In this document: positions 40,721 through 49,398 of the stretch, one piece after another
How positions within the stretch are numbered: the stretch's first letter is position 1
Layout: each line of letters begins with the position of its first letter
Origin: Thermoplasmata archaeon
GTDB taxonomy: Archaea > Thermoplasmatota > Thermoplasmata > Lutacidiplasmatales > UBA184
Direction of reading: 5' to 3'
Assembly: GCA_022750195.1 (NCBI GenBank)
Contig: JAKIWE010000003.1
Span: forward strand, 62,001-126,000
Length of the DNA: 64,000 bases
Program-made: the position numbers and the translations under genes
Notes under the pieces: model-generated
What the model saw: only the letters and a program-made list of their open reading frames with translations
Databases searched by the model: none
What the model was told of the DNA's origin: nothing

Positions 40721-41497
40721 GTGCGATATCGCCTCACGGTCGATCTCCCCCCGAGCGTGTACCCGCCGCGAGAGGATTCGACCCTTCTCCTCCCCTGCGC
40801 GCGAGGCAGTGCCGGCCTCACCCTGCTCGAGATAGGATGCGGGAGCGGAGAGGCCTCGCTCACCGCCGCCCGCGCCGGCGCTCGGGTCGTCGCGACCGAT
40901 CTCAATCCCGAGGCGCTTCGTTTCGTCCGGGCCGCCGCGCTCCGCGAGTCGCTGCGACTAGACGTAGTTCGCACCGACCTCGCGGCGGGCCTCAAGCGGT
41001 TCGATCGCGTCCTCGCGAACCCGCCCTATCTGCCCACTCGGCCGTCCGAGCGCGACCCCGATCGCTGGCACAATCTCGCGCTCGACGGCGGCCCCGATGG
41101 TTGGGCGACAGCAGCGCGGCTGTGGCGCGACCTGCCCGATCATCTCACGCCGGGCGGCGTTGCCTTCCTCCTGGTCTCCTCGCGCCAACACGCTCGGCGG
41201 CGACGCGAGCTCCTCGCCTGGTGGCGCCGCCAAGGTGGGGAGCGAACGGTCGTTGGGCAGCGGAGGCTCGGTCGGGAGCGACTGTTCCTCTGGAAGCTCC
41301 GGATGCCGCGCCGCGGAGCGTCGAACCGAGCGCCTATCGGAGGGTCTCGGCGTGCGCGACGACGGCCGCCAGGAACCTCTGGCCGTCCCCGGGGGCCTCC
41401 GGCGAGCCGCTCCGGGTCCAGTCCGGCGCTTGCGTCCGGAAGAAATGCCGCTCGGGGTGGGGCATCAGGCCGAAGACGTTCCCCTCGGGGTTCGTGA
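40721..41497 (+). CDS. HemK/Mtq2-like N5-glutamine methyltransferase
   Basis: 258 residues from GTG 40721 (VRYRLTVDLPPSVYPPREDS). PxxDT-like N-motif YPPREDSTLLL, SAM loop LLEIGCGSGEASLTAARAGA, ATDLNPEALRFVRAAA and the catalytic NPPY motif ANPPYLPTRP. Archaeal relatives methylate Gln of release factor aRF1. The enzyme should end near residue 195; the frame runs on through an Arg/Ser/Gly-rich tail that is antisense to the last 164 bases of purQ. The tail is probably not functional sequence. Divergent from THEP1. Confidence 0.85.
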   Translation: MRYRLTVDLPPSVYPPREDSTLLLPCARGSAGLTLLEIGCGSGEASLTAARAGARVVATDLNPEALRFVRAAALRESLRLDVVRTDLAAGLKRFDRVLANPPYLPTRPSERDPDRWHNLALDGGPDGWATAARLWRDLPDHLTPGGVAFLLVSSRQHARRRRELLAWWRRQGGERTVVGQRRLGRERLFLWKLRMPRRGASNRAPIGGSRRARRRPPGTSGRPRGPPASRSGSSPALASGRNAARGGASGRRRSPRGS

Positions 41498-42161
41498 GCC
41501 CGGCGATGTCGCCGATCGATCCGTTGGGGTTCCAGGGGTACTCGGCCGGACCTCCGTCGGGAGCGGTGAACCGGAACAGCACCTGGCCCGCCCTCGCGAG
41601 GGCCACGACCCCGGCCTCGCCGTTCGCGAGGACGAGCTTTCCTTCCGCGTGAGCGACCGGGAACATGAAGCGCGTCCCGAGCGGGGTCTGCCGGAGGGGG
41701 AGGAAGTTCCCGCCTTCCCATCGAAGGTAAGTGGGGCGACACTCGAAGTGCCCCGAGCCGTTCGTGATCAGCGCTGCTTCCTGGCGCCCGAGTCCCCGGC
41801 CCTTGCGGCCGGGAAGGAGCCCGAGCTCCGTCAACACCTGGAAACCGTTGCAGATCCCGCCGACCAGGTGACCGTCTCGAACGTACTCCTCGAGCTCCGG
41901 CCCCAGCGCCGCACGGAGGCGCGCGGCGAAGATCGCCCCTGCCCGTACGTAGTCGCCGCCGGAGTATCCGCCCGGGATGAGGACGACATCGAACTCGGAG
42001 AGCCGTCGCTCGAGTCCCGGCGGGACGTCCCGCCCCTCGAGCTGCTTGAGATGCACTACCTCCGGGGCCGTTCCGAGCTCGCGCATCGCAGTGAACAGCT
42101 CCGCGTCGCAGTTCGTCCCCTCGATCGAGAGGATCGCGACCCGAAGCGCCCGCCGGCCCAT
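41334..42161 (-). CDS. purQ: Phosphoribosylformylglycinamidine synthase subunit PurQ
   Basis: 275 residues from ATG 42161 (MGRRALRVAILSIEGTNCDA). Class I glutamine amidotransferase: nucleophile Cys in GGICNGFQVLTELGLL, His/Glu pair in GLMPHPERHFF, and SGGDYVRAGAIFAA. Supplies ammonia to FGAM synthase PurL in purine synthesis. The reading frame remains open far upstream through moaA (antiparallel frame shadow) but only this start matches the family. purS and purL are not in the window. Confidence 0.93.
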   Translation of the reverse strand: MGRRALRVAILSIEGTNCDAELFTAMRELGTAPEVVHLKQLEGRDVPPGLERRLSEFDVVLIPGGYSGGDYVRAGAIFAARLRAALGPELEEYVRDGHLVGGICNGFQVLTELGLLPGRKGRGLGRQEAALITNGSGHFECRPTYLRWEGGNFLPLRQTPLGTRFMFPVAHAEGKLVLANGEAGVVALARAGQVLFRFTAPDGGPAEYPWNPNGSIGDIAGLTNPEGNVFGLMPHPERHFFRTQAPDWTRSGSPEAPGDGQRFLAAVVAHAETLR

Positions 42162-42196
42162 GGACGAGCGACGAGGCTCCGGGCCAAAACGTTGCG

Positions 42197-43207
42197 CTAG
42201 TGCGACGGGACCATCGGGAACGCAGCGCCTTCCGACGCCCAGGCCAGGGGCTCGGTGCCGGACGGCGCCGGGGTCTCCGGGCCCACGAAGAACGGACGGC
42301 GGGTGGCGACCGCCAACTCGAAGGCCCGGTCGAGGGCCAATTCCGGGTCGCTGCCCCGAAGGAGCGGGTTCAGGTCCACGAGGCCGCGGTTGGTCATGAG
42401 GCAGCCTTTGAGGCGGCCGTCGGAGGTCAGGCGGAGCCGATGGCAGGCCATGCAGAACGCAGGGTTCTCGACCGGCTGGACCACTTCGAGCGTGACGGCG
42501 GTGCCATCGGCGGCGAAGGTGTAGCGCGGTCGGTCGTGGAGCCGGTTGTGCTCCGTGCGGAAGGCGCGGCGGGCGGCGTCGGCGCTGAGCCGCCCCAATT
42601 CGGAGTGGAAGCGCCGGTAGACCTCGGGGTCGACGCGCCCGCTCACGTTCTCGAACTCGATGACCTGCAACCAGGCGCCCGTCGCCTTTGCGAGCTCCAA
42701 GAGGGCGTCCCTCGACTGCCCGTCGTCGTTGCGTCCGCTCAAGGAGACGACGTTGAGTTTGATCGGGGCCAGACCGGCCTTCCTCGCCGCGTAGATCCCT
42801 CGTAGGACCCGCGGGACCCCGTCGACGCCGGTCAGCTCCCGATAGGTGTTCGGTTCCAGGCTCGGGAGGCTGATGTTCACACGGTCCAGGCCTGCGGCGC
42901 GCAGAGGCGCCGCGAGCTCCTCGAGGCGCAACGCGTTGGTGGTCATCGAGAGCTCCCGCATGTGAGGACGGAAGGCTCGGACGATCTCGAGAAGGTCGGT
43001 ACGGAGCGTCGGCTCGCCGCCGGTCAGCTTTACCCGGTCGATGCCGGCGCGCGCGGCGGCACGGACGATCGTCGTCAGGTCGTCCAGGCCGAGCTCTTCG
43101 GAGGAGACCGGCTGCCCTTCCATGTGACAGAACACGCACTTGAGGTTGCACCGCTGGGTGAGGGAAATGCGCAGGTCGGTGACCTCCCGGCCGTAGCGGT
43201 CGCGCAT
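42197..43207 (-). CDS. moaA: GTP 3',8-cyclase MoaA
   Basis: 336 residues. Radical-SAM cluster motif CNLKCVFC (Cys-X3-Cys-X2-Cys with the preceding TQRC), GG-loop VKLTGGEPTLR, and the second C-terminal cluster cysteines FCMACHRLRLTSDGRLKGCL. Makes cyclic pyranopterin from GTP, first step of molybdenum cofactor synthesis. Second-cluster and GTP-binding residues are in place. It lies 35 bases upstream of purQ on the same strand and 66 bases after moeA. Confidence 0.95.
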   Translation of the reverse strand: MRDRYGREVTDLRISLTQRCNLKCVFCHMEGQPVSSEELGLDDLTTIVRAAARAGIDRVKLTGGEPTLRTDLLEIVRAFRPHMRELSMTTNALRLEELAAPLRAAGLDRVNISLPSLEPNTYRELTGVDGVPRVLRGIYAARKAGLAPIKLNVVSLSGRNDDGQSRDALLELAKATGAWLQVIEFENVSGRVDPEVYRRFHSELGRLSADAARRAFRTEHNRLHDRPRYTFAADGTAVTLEVVQPVENPAFCMACHRLRLTSDGRLKGCLMTNRGLVDLNPLLRGSDPELALDRAFELAVATRRPFFVGPETPAPSGTEPLAWASEGAAFPMVPSH

Positions 43208-43273
43208 CCGACGACCATGGTTGGGGCTGCGGATATGCTTTCGGAAACCCCCCTCCGGAGCGCGGACCCGCCC

Positions 43274-44521
43274 CTAGGGGGCGGGGGCGTCGCCCAACGG
43301 GGACGGGAGGAACTGCACGTCGAGTCGAGTGCCCCTCGTGAGAGGCCCGTGACGGCCGTCGACGAGCGCGAAGGCGTGGACACCGGCTAGGCTGGTGATC
43401 GCCGAGGAGTCGTGGAAGGTCGGGTAGCCCCAGCCTCGCTCGACCCGCAGGGGAATCACGGTCGACAGCCCCGGGGTCGGCGGGTCGTACGCGCGCGCCA
43501 GACGGACCGTTCCGTCCCACCACCCGGGCCCCGGTTCGCCCGCGAGGCGACGGAGCACCGGCAGGAGCAGCCAGTAGCCGTTCAGGAGACAGGAAGTTGG
43601 GTGCCCAGGCATGCCGATGACGAGCGTGCGTCCGACCCGGACGGCCAGGGTCGGCTTCCCCGGCCGGACCGCCACCCCGTGGAACAGGAGCCGACCGAGT
43701 TTCGGGAAGATCGACGGCAGGTAGTCACGCTCGCCCACCGAGCTGCCTCCCGTGAGGAGCACGAGGTCGCTCCTCGGGACCGCCCTCCGGATCGCCGCTT
43801 CGATCCGCGCCGGGTCGTCCCGTACCGGTGGCAGCGGCCGCAGCTCCGCACCGGTCGCCCGGACGACGGCCCCGAGGGCGAGGTTGTTCGATTCGTAGAT
43901 CTTCCCGCGGGTCAACTTCCGACCCGGTTCGACGAGCTCGTTACCGTTCGGGATGATCGTCACCCGCGGCCGGCCGACCACGCGAACGTGCGTGCGGCCG
44001 GTGGACGCGAGCGCTCCGAGCGAAGCGGGCGTGAGCGGACGCCCACGTTCGAGGAGGACTGCGCCTCGTGGAAAGTCGTCGCCTGGGTTCGCCACACGGT
44101 TCCCGAGCCGCACCCGACGGGAGACCAGGATGGCGTCGCCGCGGCGCTCGACGACCTCGAAGATCACGACCGCGTCGGCGCCGCGTGGGAGCGCCCCTCC
44201 CGTGGCGATCGCCGCGCATTCACCCAAGCCGAGCGGGCGTGGGAGCTGCTCCTCAGCGTAGATCTCGCCCACGATCTTCAGTCGGACCGGCCGGGCCGGT
44301 GACGCGTTCCGTGTGCCCCGGGCCGAGAGGGCGTACCCGTCCCACGTCGCGCGGGCAAACGCGGGCACGGCGCGCGGGGCACGGACCGTCTCCGCGGCGA
44401 CCCGCCCGAGTGCGTCGCCAAGTCCGACCCGCTCGGTGCGCCGCAGGGGCTCGACCGCCGCGAGGAGTCGGCGCCGGGCCTCTTCGGCGGGGATCAACGT
44501 TCCGAACGGTCGCATCTTCAT
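43274..44521 (-). CDS. moeA: Molybdopterin molybdenumtransferase MoeA
   Basis: 415 residues; ATG 44521 overlaps the PfkB stop as ATGA, so the two are coupled. MoeA hallmarks: PAFARATWDGYALSARGTRN (MDGYA motif), GECAAIATGGALPRGADAVV, ASLGALASTGRTHVRVVGRP, IPNGNELVEPGRKL, VLLTGGSSVGERDYLPSI and VIGMPGHPTSCLLNGYWLLL. Inserts molybdate into adenylylated molybdopterin. No MoeA-linked sugar-binding tail. The frame is open upstream but overlaps the kinase gene. Confidence 0.93.
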   Translation of the reverse strand: MKMRPFGTLIPAEEARRRLLAAVEPLRRTERVGLGDALGRVAAETVRAPRAVPAFARATWDGYALSARGTRNASPARPVRLKIVGEIYAEEQLPRPLGLGECAAIATGGALPRGADAVVIFEVVERRGDAILVSRRVRLGNRVANPGDDFPRGAVLLERGRPLTPASLGALASTGRTHVRVVGRPRVTIIPNGNELVEPGRKLTRGKIYESNNLALGAVVRATGAELRPLPPVRDDPARIEAAIRRAVPRSDLVLLTGGSSVGERDYLPSIFPKLGRLLFHGVAVRPGKPTLAVRVGRTLVIGMPGHPTSCLLNGYWLLLPVLRRLAGEPGPGWWDGTVRLARAYDPPTPGLSTVIPLRVERGWGYPTFHDSSAITSLAGVHAFALVDGRHGPLTRGTRLDVQFLPSPLGDAPAP

Positions 44522-45456
44522 CGGATTCCTCCTGGTTTTCGGCGTCGATGGGACGAGGGCGGAAGGGTGGTCATCCATTTCGCCGCTGACCGGCAGCCTC
44601 GCACGAGGCACGCTCGGAGGGGTTCGCCCCCGAGCCACCCCGCGTAGAAGCCGCCCCGGAAGGCATCGCCAGCGCCGGTGATACGGCTAGGGCCGCGGAG
44701 CTTTTCGGCCCGGACTTGCACCACGCCCGTCCTGCTGAACGCTCGGGCACCTCGCGCCCCCTCGGTGACCACGACGAGGGGCACGAGCCCGGTGAGCTCA
44801 CGGGCGGAGCGGAGATGGAGCAGTTCGGCGGCCTGCGTGATCTCGTGCCGGTTCCCAAAGAGGATCTCAGCGAACCCGATCAGCCGCCGCAATCGGGGGC
44901 CGTCCCATCGGTAGTGAAGCTCCTGCGCTGGGTCGATGGCGAGGGGGAGCCCCATCTTGCGCGCTGCCGCGGCGAACCGGAGCTGGTAGTCCGGGTCGCC
45001 TGTCGTGAGGTGGACCCATGAGGCGCTGCGAAGAAGGTCGAGGCGCACGGCCACGCCCTTCGCGTCGTCCATCGACCCTTGACGGAACACGGACATTTGT
45101 GACCCACGGCCGTCCTCGAAGATCGTGCACGTGGGGGTGAAACCCCCGGGAATCGCCTGGACGCCGTCGGCATCGACACCCTCCCGTCGGAGGGTGGTAC
45201 GAAATTCGGTTGGGAAGTCGTTCCCGACGAGGCTGACAAGTCCGACCTTGAGACCTTCGGCCGCCGCGACCCGCGCCAAATTGCCGGCCGTGCCTCCGAG
45301 CCGTACGGACTCCCCCCGGACGGGGATCGTGCGGTCACGTTGGGGAAGTCGAGGCACTTCCACGATGCGGTCGATGTTCGTGTGCCCGACGACGAGGAGG
45401 TCGCGCGGGCGGCCCTCGACCCGCGGGGTCCGACCTGCGGTCACCGAGCGCCTCAC
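44518..45456 (-). CDS. PfkB/ribokinase-family sugar or nucleoside kinase
   Basis: 312 residues. PfkB signature 1 region VRLGGTAGNLARVAAAEGLK, NxxE motif FGNRHEITQ and signature 2 RITGAGDAFRGGFYAGWLGG with catalytic Asp. Phosphorylates a sugar, nucleoside or similar alcohol; the substrate cannot be read. GTG start; another GTG four codons on is possible. Coupled to moeA by ATGA, a pairing without an obvious pathway link. Confidence 0.85.
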   Translation of the reverse strand: MRRSVTAGRTPRVEGRPRDLLVVGHTNIDRIVEVPRLPQRDRTIPVRGESVRLGGTAGNLARVAAAEGLKVGLVSLVGNDFPTEFRTTLRREGVDADGVQAIPGGFTPTCTIFEDGRGSQMSVFRQGSMDDAKGVAVRLDLLRSASWVHLTTGDPDYQLRFAAAARKMGLPLAIDPAQELHYRWDGPRLRRLIGFAEILFGNRHEITQAAELLHLRSARELTGLVPLVVVTEGARGARAFSRTGVVQVRAEKLRGPSRITGAGDAFRGGFYAGWLGGEPLRACLVRGCRSAAKWMTTLPPSSHRRRKPGGIR

Positions 45457-45516
45457 TCCTCTCCTGCCATATGGGTTTGGACCGCGCGTTCGGTCGGGGG
45501 GAGAACGGGGGCGCCC

Positions 45517-45524
45517 TACTTATC
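45517..45524 (+). promoter_or_regulatory. TATA box of the amidohydrolase gene
   Basis: TACTTATC with 25 nt to ATG 45550; leaderless spacing. Confidence 0.55.
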
Positions 45525-45549
45525 CCGCGGAACCTCGCGGGGGGTCGAC

Positions 45550-46611
45550 ATGATCGTGGAGGGGGCCGTCCTCGACGCCGATGGCCCGCGACCGGGCTAC
45601 GCGCGGATCCGGAACGGCGTCGTGGTCGAGACCGGGGCGGTCGGCACCGACGGGCGCCGCGGCCGCGAACGGCGGGTCCGAGGGATCGTCGTCCCTCGCC
45701 CGGTCAACTCGCACACCCACCTCGGCGATGCCATGTTCGGGCGAGAACCGCCCTGGACCACGTTTGACGAGATCGTTCGGCCGCCGACCGGGGTCAAGTT
45801 CCGGCTTCTCGCCACTACCTCCGCCCGCGTCAAGGTCGCCGCGATCCGAGGGGAGCTTCGCCGGCTCGAGCAGCGAGGGATCGGTGCGGTCGTCGACTTC
45901 CGGGAGGAGGGTATCGACGGCGTCCGCTGGTTCCGACGGGCGGCGCGGGGGCTCGACTACCCCATCCTCGTCTTTGGGCGCCCGACTCGGCGCCCGATCG
46001 ACCCGGTGGAGGTCGATCAGATCCTCGAGCTCGCTGACGGTATCGGGCTGAGCTCGGTCGCTGAGGAGCCCGCCGCGGTCCGCCGGAGCCTGGCCCGTGC
46101 GTGCCACCGCCGGAAGAAGCGCTACGCTCTCCACGCGAGCGAAGGTTCCCGGGAGTCGGCCGACGAGTACCTCGACCCCCGGCCCGACATGCTGGTGCAC
46201 ATGACCTGCGCCACCGACGACGACCTTGTCCGCGTCGCGGAAAAGAAGGTCCCGGTCACGGTCTGCCCTCGGTCGAACGCGCTGTTCGGCCGGCGACCGG
46301 ACCTCGCGCGGCTCGAGCGGCTGGGGGTCACGACCCTGGTCGGCACGGACAACGCGATGCTCAACCAACCGTCGATCTGGCGCGAACTCGAGTTCGCGTA
46401 CGTCTCGGCGCGGTTGGCCGGTCGCCCGATCTCTCCGGCGTTCCTCTTTCGCGCGGCGTTCGTGAACCCGTGGTCGTGGCTCGGGATGACCGAGCGCGCT
46501 CGCCTCTCGCCGGGCGGCCCGGCCCGCCCGCTCGTCTTGCGGCTACCTCCCGACGACCCCGAGTACCAGGTCGTCGTTCGCACCACCGAACAGGTTATGG
46601 TGCGGGCGTGA
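45550..46611 (+). CDS. Amidohydrolase-superfamily deaminase/chlorohydrolase-like enzyme
   Basis: 353 residues from ATG 45550. Metal ligands of the cyclic-deaminase branch: PRPVNSHTHLGDAMF (His-X-His), YALHASEGSRES (His), MLVHMTCATDDDL (His) and TLVGTDNAMLNQ (Asp). Typical of cytosine/guanine/adenosine-type deaminases; ligand-specific loops do not name the substrate. TATA box and start spacing support the start. The glycyl-tRNA synthetase gene follows after 25 bases. Confidence 0.85.
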   Translation: MIVEGAVLDADGPRPGYARIRNGVVVETGAVGTDGRRGRERRVRGIVVPRPVNSHTHLGDAMFGREPPWTTFDEIVRPPTGVKFRLLATTSARVKVAAIRGELRRLEQRGIGAVVDFREEGIDGVRWFRRAARGLDYPILVFGRPTRRPIDPVEVDQILELADGIGLSSVAEEPAAVRRSLARACHRRKKRYALHASEGSRESADEYLDPRPDMLVHMTCATDDDLVRVAEKKVPVTVCPRSNALFGRRPDLARLERLGVTTLVGTDNAMLNQPSIWRELEFAYVSARLAGRPISPAFLFRAAFVNPWSWLGMTERARLSPGGPARPLVLRLPPDDPEYQVVVRTTEQVMVRA

Positions 46612-46636
46612 ACCGTCGTCCAGGTCGACCGGGCGA

Positions 46637-48148
46637 ATGAAGTCGGACGAGCTGTTCGCCCTCCTGCGGCGAAGGGGCTTCCTCTGGCCGTCCGCCGAGA
46701 TCTACGGCGGGGCGCAAGGGCTGTTCGACTACGGCCCGCTCGGTTGGGGTCTCAAGCGTCGTCTCGAGGACGCCTGGACGCAATGGTTCGTCGGGCTCTC
46801 CGACGACTACTACCGGATCGAACCGGCCGAACTGCTGCCGGAGGCCGTCGTCCGGGCCTCCGGTCACCTCGAGCACTTCACCGACCTCGAGGTCGCCTGC
46901 GGCTCGTGCCACTCGGTGTTCCGCGCCGACACGGTCCTCGAGCGGTACCGCCCCGAAGGTGTCGACGGGATGTCCCCGGAGCAGGTCGGCGAGCTGCTCA
47001 CGACCTACCAGGTCCGCTGCCCTTCGTGCGGCAAGACCGAGCTCTCCGTCCCTCGCCCGTTCAACATGATGTTCGGCGTCGACTTCGGCCCGACCGGCGG
47101 CGAACGGGCGTACCTCGCCCCGGAGACCGCCCAGGCGAGCTACCTCGCCTTCCCACGGATGTGGGAGGTCGGCCGGAAGGCCCTCCCCCTGGGCATCGCG
47201 AGCGTCGGTAAGGTCTATCGGAACGAGATCGCCCCCCGTCAGGTACTGTTCCGCATGCGGGCGTTCACGCAGGCGGAGCTCCAGATCTTCTTCGACCCCA
47301 CCACCTTCGCCCCGCCCTTCGCGAGCGTCGCCTCCGAGCCGCTCCCGATGCTGCGGGCCGAGCGCCGCACGGCCGGCGAAGCGGCGCCGGAGCTGGTGAC
47401 GGTCCGCGACCTCGTCGACACCGGCCTGCTCCCCGCGTTCTACGCCTACCATTTGGCCGTCTCCTACCGATTCTACCGCGACGTCCTGGGCCACCCTGCG
47501 AACTCGATCCGCCTCTACGAGAAGTCCGACAAGGAGCGCGCATTCTACAACAAGATCCAGTACGACATCGAACTCCACCTCGACAGCCTCGGAGGCTACC
47601 GGGAGCTCGGTGCCGTGCATTATCGCGGGGACTACGACCTGACCCGGCACGCCCAGGGGTCGCGGAAAGATCTCAGCGTGAAGACCGAAGACGGCCGGAG
47701 GTTGCTGCCCCACGTTCTCGAGCTGACGTTCGGCCTCGACCGGAATCTCTGGGCGCTCGCCGACCGGCATCTGGCCGTCGACGGTGAACGGACGGTCTTC
47801 CGGCTACCGCCGTACCTCGCACCGGTGCCGCTAGGGCTGTTTCCGTTGCTGAAGAAGGAGCACGGCCTCTTCGCGCGCGAGCTTCAGCACCGATTGCAGG
47901 GGGCCGGCGTGCCCGCCGACTTTGACGACGCAGGTTCGATCGGCAAGCGGTACGCTAGGGCCGACGAGGCCGGGACCCCGTTCGCCGTGACGGTCGACGG
48001 CGAGAGCGTCGCGGACGGTCCGAACCGGGGGACGGTGACGCTGCGCGAGCGCGATTCGAAGGCACAGGTACGTCTCGGCTTCGAGGGGCTGCTCGCGCGG
48101 GTCGCTCCGACTCTTCGGCTCCCGTCGGCGCCGGTCGACGCTCGCTGA
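46637..48148 (+). CDS. glyS: Glycyl-tRNA synthetase (class II, homodimeric)
   Basis: 503 residues. RRRGFLWPSAEIYGGAQGLF and DYGPLGWGLKRRLEDAW open the enzyme; a Cys-X2-Cys pair (CGSCHSVF, CPSCGKTE) forms the zinc site; motif 1-3 class II core (IGKVYRNEIAPR type: GKVYRNEIAPRQVLFRMRAF), RPFNMMF and GLDRNLWALADRHL. The anticodon-binding domain ends at ~495. Joins glycine to tRNA-Gly. Archaeal/eukaryal type, complete. Confidence 0.95.
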   Translation: MKSDELFALLRRRGFLWPSAEIYGGAQGLFDYGPLGWGLKRRLEDAWTQWFVGLSDDYYRIEPAELLPEAVVRASGHLEHFTDLEVACGSCHSVFRADTVLERYRPEGVDGMSPEQVGELLTTYQVRCPSCGKTELSVPRPFNMMFGVDFGPTGGERAYLAPETAQASYLAFPRMWEVGRKALPLGIASVGKVYRNEIAPRQVLFRMRAFTQAELQIFFDPTTFAPPFASVASEPLPMLRAERRTAGEAAPELVTVRDLVDTGLLPAFYAYHLAVSYRFYRDVLGHPANSIRLYEKSDKERAFYNKIQYDIELHLDSLGGYRELGAVHYRGDYDLTRHAQGSRKDLSVKTEDGRRLLPHVLELTFGLDRNLWALADRHLAVDGERTVFRLPPYLAPVPLGLFPLLKKEHGLFARELQHRLQGAGVPADFDDAGSIGKRYARADEAGTPFAVTVDGESVADGPNRGTVTLRERDSKAQVRLGFEGLLARVAPTLRLPSAPVDAR

Positions 48149-48198
48149 CCGATCGGCGCCCCGGCGGCGCGTCTCGAGGGCGCAACTCGCCGGAACTG

Positions 48199-48206
48199 CT
48201 ATATGG
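48199..48206 (+). promoter_or_regulatory. TATA box of the coiled-coil/UPF0200/SixA operon
   Basis: CTATATGG, about 25 nt before ATG 48233. The upstream ATG at 48203 lies inside the TATA box, so it cannot be the start. Confidence 0.6.
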
Positions 48207-48232
48207 TGCGGGGTCCCTTTCTTCGAGGGCGG

Positions 48233-48847
48233 ATGGCGCCGGAGGAGACCCCGGGGAGCTCCCCGGCCGACGGCCACGGCGTCCTCCAGCGCGCGCGCGA
48301 GACCCGCTGGCGCGGTCAGGAGTTCGCGGACATCACCAAGCTTCGCGAGATCTCTGCCAAGCACGAGCGGATGGCCGCCAAGAACGAGGCCCGCGCGGCC
48401 CGCCTCGCGACGCGGATCGAGAAGCTCCGGCACCAGGCGACGGTGCAGCGGGAGAAGGCGCAGACCGTGCTCGGGCTCATCCCGGGCATCGAGCAGCAGA
48501 TGACCCAGCACGAGCGGGACATCAAGGCGGCCACCGAACGGACCGGTGGGGTCGCGGTCACCAGCGACGTGACGAGCCTCCACTACCGCATCCGCAAGCT
48601 GCAGCAGAAGATCGTCGACCTGCAGCACAAGTCCCGGACGCTGGAGCACCGGGCGGCGCAGAAGACCCAGAAGACCTCCGAGCTCAAGATCAAGGCCGAC
48701 CGGTACCACGAGCACGCGCGGCTCGAGGAGCTCGAGGCGCAGAGCTGCCGGCAGAGGGCCGACCGTTTGCAGCTCGCCTCGGAGAGCTCCGGCGCTCCGA
48801 GTCCCGAGCCGCGGGAGACGCCGAGGGATACGACCGGCCCCGCATGA
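48233..48847 (+). CDS. Coiled-coil protein
   Basis: 204 residues from ATG 48233. Almost entirely helical with heptad patterns: KLREISAKHERMAAKNEARA, RIEKLRHQATVQREKAQTVL and RIRKLQQKIVDLQHKSRTLE, ending in a Ser/Pro-rich tail. Probably a dimeric structural or scaffold protein. Its stop overlaps the UPF0200 gene by ATGA, coupling it to nucleotide-kinase-like genes. No family name recognised. Confidence 0.75.
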   Translation: MAPEETPGSSPADGHGVLQRARETRWRGQEFADITKLREISAKHERMAAKNEARAARLATRIEKLRHQATVQREKAQTVLGLIPGIEQQMTQHERDIKAATERTGGVAVTSDVTSLHYRIRKLQQKIVDLQHKSRTLEHRAAQKTQKTSELKIKADRYHEHARLEELEAQSCRQRADRLQLASESSGAPSPEPRETPRDTTGPA

Positions 48848-49386
48848 GACTGATCGTCACGGTCGGCATGCCCGGGGCCGGGACCGACGAGCTCGCCGAC
48901 GTCGCGCGGAGCCTCAATCTCGCGACGCTCAAGATGGGCGACCTCGTCCGCGACGAGACGCGCCGACGGGGCCTGCAGCTCACCAACCAGAACATCGCCC
49001 GCATCGCCTCGGAGGAGCGCGAGAAGCACGGCCCGGGGGTCTGGGCGCAGCGCGCGCTGCCGAAGATCACCGAGACGAAGATGCTCGTGAACGGTTGCCG
49101 CTCGGACGGCGAGGTCACCGTCTTCCGCCACAACTTCGGGGACCTGTTCGTCCTCGGTGTCTACTCCTCACCTGAGAGCCGGTACGACCGGATGCTGCAG
49201 CGCACGCGCGGCGGCAACGAGGGCCTTCAGGAGTTCTACGAACGCGACCGACGGGAGCTCAAGTGGGGGATCGGCAACGCCTTCGCGCTGGCCGACGGGA
49301 TGCTGATCAACGAAGGCCCTCTACCGGAGTTCCGCGTGCAGGCGCGCACGATGCTCGAACGGATCCTTCGCAAGGAACCGGAGTAG
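48844..49386 (+). CDS. UPF0200 adenylate-kinase-fold protein with Walker A Lys replaced
   Basis: 180 residues. The family's P-loop normally reads GMPGxGKxE; here VTVGMPGAGTDELADV has Thr14 in place of Lys. Other features are kept: TLKMGDLVRDETRRRGLQLT, VNGCRSDGEVTVFR, ESRYDRMLQRTRGGNEGLQE. So nucleotide binding may remain but phosphotransfer is doubtful. Coupled by ATGA to the coiled-coil gene and followed 12 bases later by the SixA-like gene. Confidence 0.82.
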   Translation: MRLIVTVGMPGAGTDELADVARSLNLATLKMGDLVRDETRRRGLQLTNQNIARIASEEREKHGPGVWAQRALPKITETKMLVNGCRSDGEVTVFRHNFGDLFVLGVYSSPESRYDRMLQRTRGGNEGLQEFYERDRRELKWGIGNAFALADGMLINEGPLPEFRVQARTMLERILRKEPE

Positions 49387-49398
49387 ACCGGTGCCCCC

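Noticed and set aside
42162-43523. Upstream extension of the purQ frame to 43523
   Set aside because: It crosses moaA in another frame; PurQ homology begins at ATG 42161.
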